Source: Tridacna crocea (taxonomy: Eukaryota; Mollusca; Bivalvia; Cardiida; Cardiidae). Taken from it: a stretch of 64,000 nucleotides of DNA. Position numbers and translations under genes: made by a program. The notes under the pieces were generated by a model. That model saw only the letters and a program-made list of their open reading frames with translations. It made no database searches and was not told the origin of the DNA. Below, piece by piece: positions 63,182 to 64,000 of this stretch. The number at the start of each line of letters is the position of its first letter. Position 1 is the stretch's first letter. Location of the stretch: contig OX031060.1 in NCBI GenBank assembly GCA_943736015.1, forward strand, positions 5,159,501-5,223,500. Direction: 5' to 3'.

Positions 63182-63369
63182 GTAAGAAAAGTGTCAAAGA
63201 TTTTTACCAAGATTGAAATTATGAGTCCTTGATTACTGTATTTTGTTGCATACTCGAGCATACAGTGCTCTGAGTCCACTAAAGGGTTCCATAGTGAGGT
63301 TTTTTGCCCATTTGAGCACATAGTGCTCCAGAATAGCTTTATCGATCTTGTTGTGTCAGTCATGCATCG

Positions 63370-63600
63370 ACTTTTCCCTTGAGGTCACTCTAGAGGCCAC
63401 ATTTTCAGTCTAATACTCCTGAAACTTGGTCAGAATGTTTGTCTTGATAAGATCATTAATGACTCGCAAATGGGTTGCATGAGATTTAAAACAAGGTCAT
63501 CAGGTCAAATTGTAGAAAAAGCTTAGGTACTCTCAAGAGGCTACGTTTTTAGTCCAATGCTTATGAAAGTTGGTCAGAATTGTTTTGAAGATATCATGGA
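63370..63600. repeat. ~140-bp dispersed tandem unit
   Basis: CTAGAGGCCACATTTTCAGT and TTGGTCAGAATGTTTGTCTT, as at 36735-37300; about one and a half units. Confidence 0.7.
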
Positions 63601-63626
63601 CAAATTTGAAAATGTGTCACTTCAAT

Positions 63627-63888
63627 TTAACCCTTTACCAGACAACAAAGTTTTAGCCTTGTTCAAATTGAAAGCATTTGCAGTGGTGCTTAAATGGTGT
63701 AATTTTTTTCTTTGGCAATTTTTGTCAAAGAATGTTACTGAGGAAATAGTTTTCTTTGATAGAGTGGAAAACATTGTGAGTAAGGGAGAAAATGCTGGTT
63801 ACCAGCATTTTCTTCTTTTCCCACAATGTTTTCAAAAAGTCTCTCTTCCAGGAGCATTAAAAGTCGGCATTGTGTGGTAAAGGGTTAA
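63627..63888 (-). mobile_element. Family A hairpin MITE with ~30-bp internal insertion
   Basis: TTAACCCTTTACCAGACAAC start, GGTAAAGGGTTAA end; longer than normal because of extra sequence around TTTGGCAATTTTTGTC. Confidence 0.9.
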
Positions 63889-63924
63889 AAACCTGGTCAC
63901 CATGTAAAATCTTAAAGAATACTT

Positions 63925-64000
63925 CTGTGTACTTTCTAGAGGCCACATTTTCTCTCCAAAACATAGGAAAGTTGGTCAGAATGTTTGTCTTGATGATATC
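63925..64000. repeat. ~140-bp dispersed unit, cut by the window edge
   Basis: CTAGAGGCCACATTTTCTC then GTTGGTCAGAATGTTTGTCT. Confidence 0.7.

Overview
The window looks like intergenic and intronic DNA from a bivalve mollusc. It is AT-rich, its genes carry short exons with GT-AG introns, and it is packed with repeat types familiar from bivalve genomes: tRNA-headed SINEs ending in (ATCA)n, repeats opening with GCTCACCTGAGC, and palindromic MITEs. The species cannot be named from the sequence. No rRNA gene, functional tRNA gene, CRISPR array, or bacterial or phage operon is visible.

1-22 kb is a graveyard of mobile elements and satellites. It holds a Ty3/gypsy pol fossil; a PIF/Harbinger transposase fragment; two arrays of a 39-bp satellite; an 85-bp palindrome between 12-bp direct repeats; a 451-bp fold-back; and a SINE hit by two other elements (one SINE with a 12-bp target duplication, one 0.55-kb TTAA element). 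It also holds a 3.67-kb element with 532-bp terminal inverted repeats and a 6-bp target duplication; a pogo-like transposon with a nearly intact transposase, sitting inside a broken fold-back arm; a three-way palindrome; and an 84-bp satellite array.

22-64 kb is dominated by one plus-strand host gene of unknown function. Nine exons between 29,036 and 63,181 chain with fully compatible phases, and more exons must lie outside. Its introns hold about 40 copies of a roughly 228-bp TTAA-bounded hairpin element (called family A here), two related families (B and C), three Helentron-like families with internal tandem repeats, a LINE, a second mariner fragment and SINE pieces.

The most notable object is at 30,474-36,733. 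A dead mariner with both inverted ends is split by a 4.9-kb DNA transposon at 30,799-35,714, with imperfect ends CGTCGGTGGGC/CGTCGTTGGGC and a 4-bp ATTT target duplication. The inserted element carries two intact reading frames, a 98-aa PHD finger and a 764-aa RNase-H-like transposase candidate. Each frame sits behind its own splice acceptor, downstream of one shared untranslated exon. It looks recent and possibly active.

All family assignments rest on motifs recalled by eye; no database search was run.
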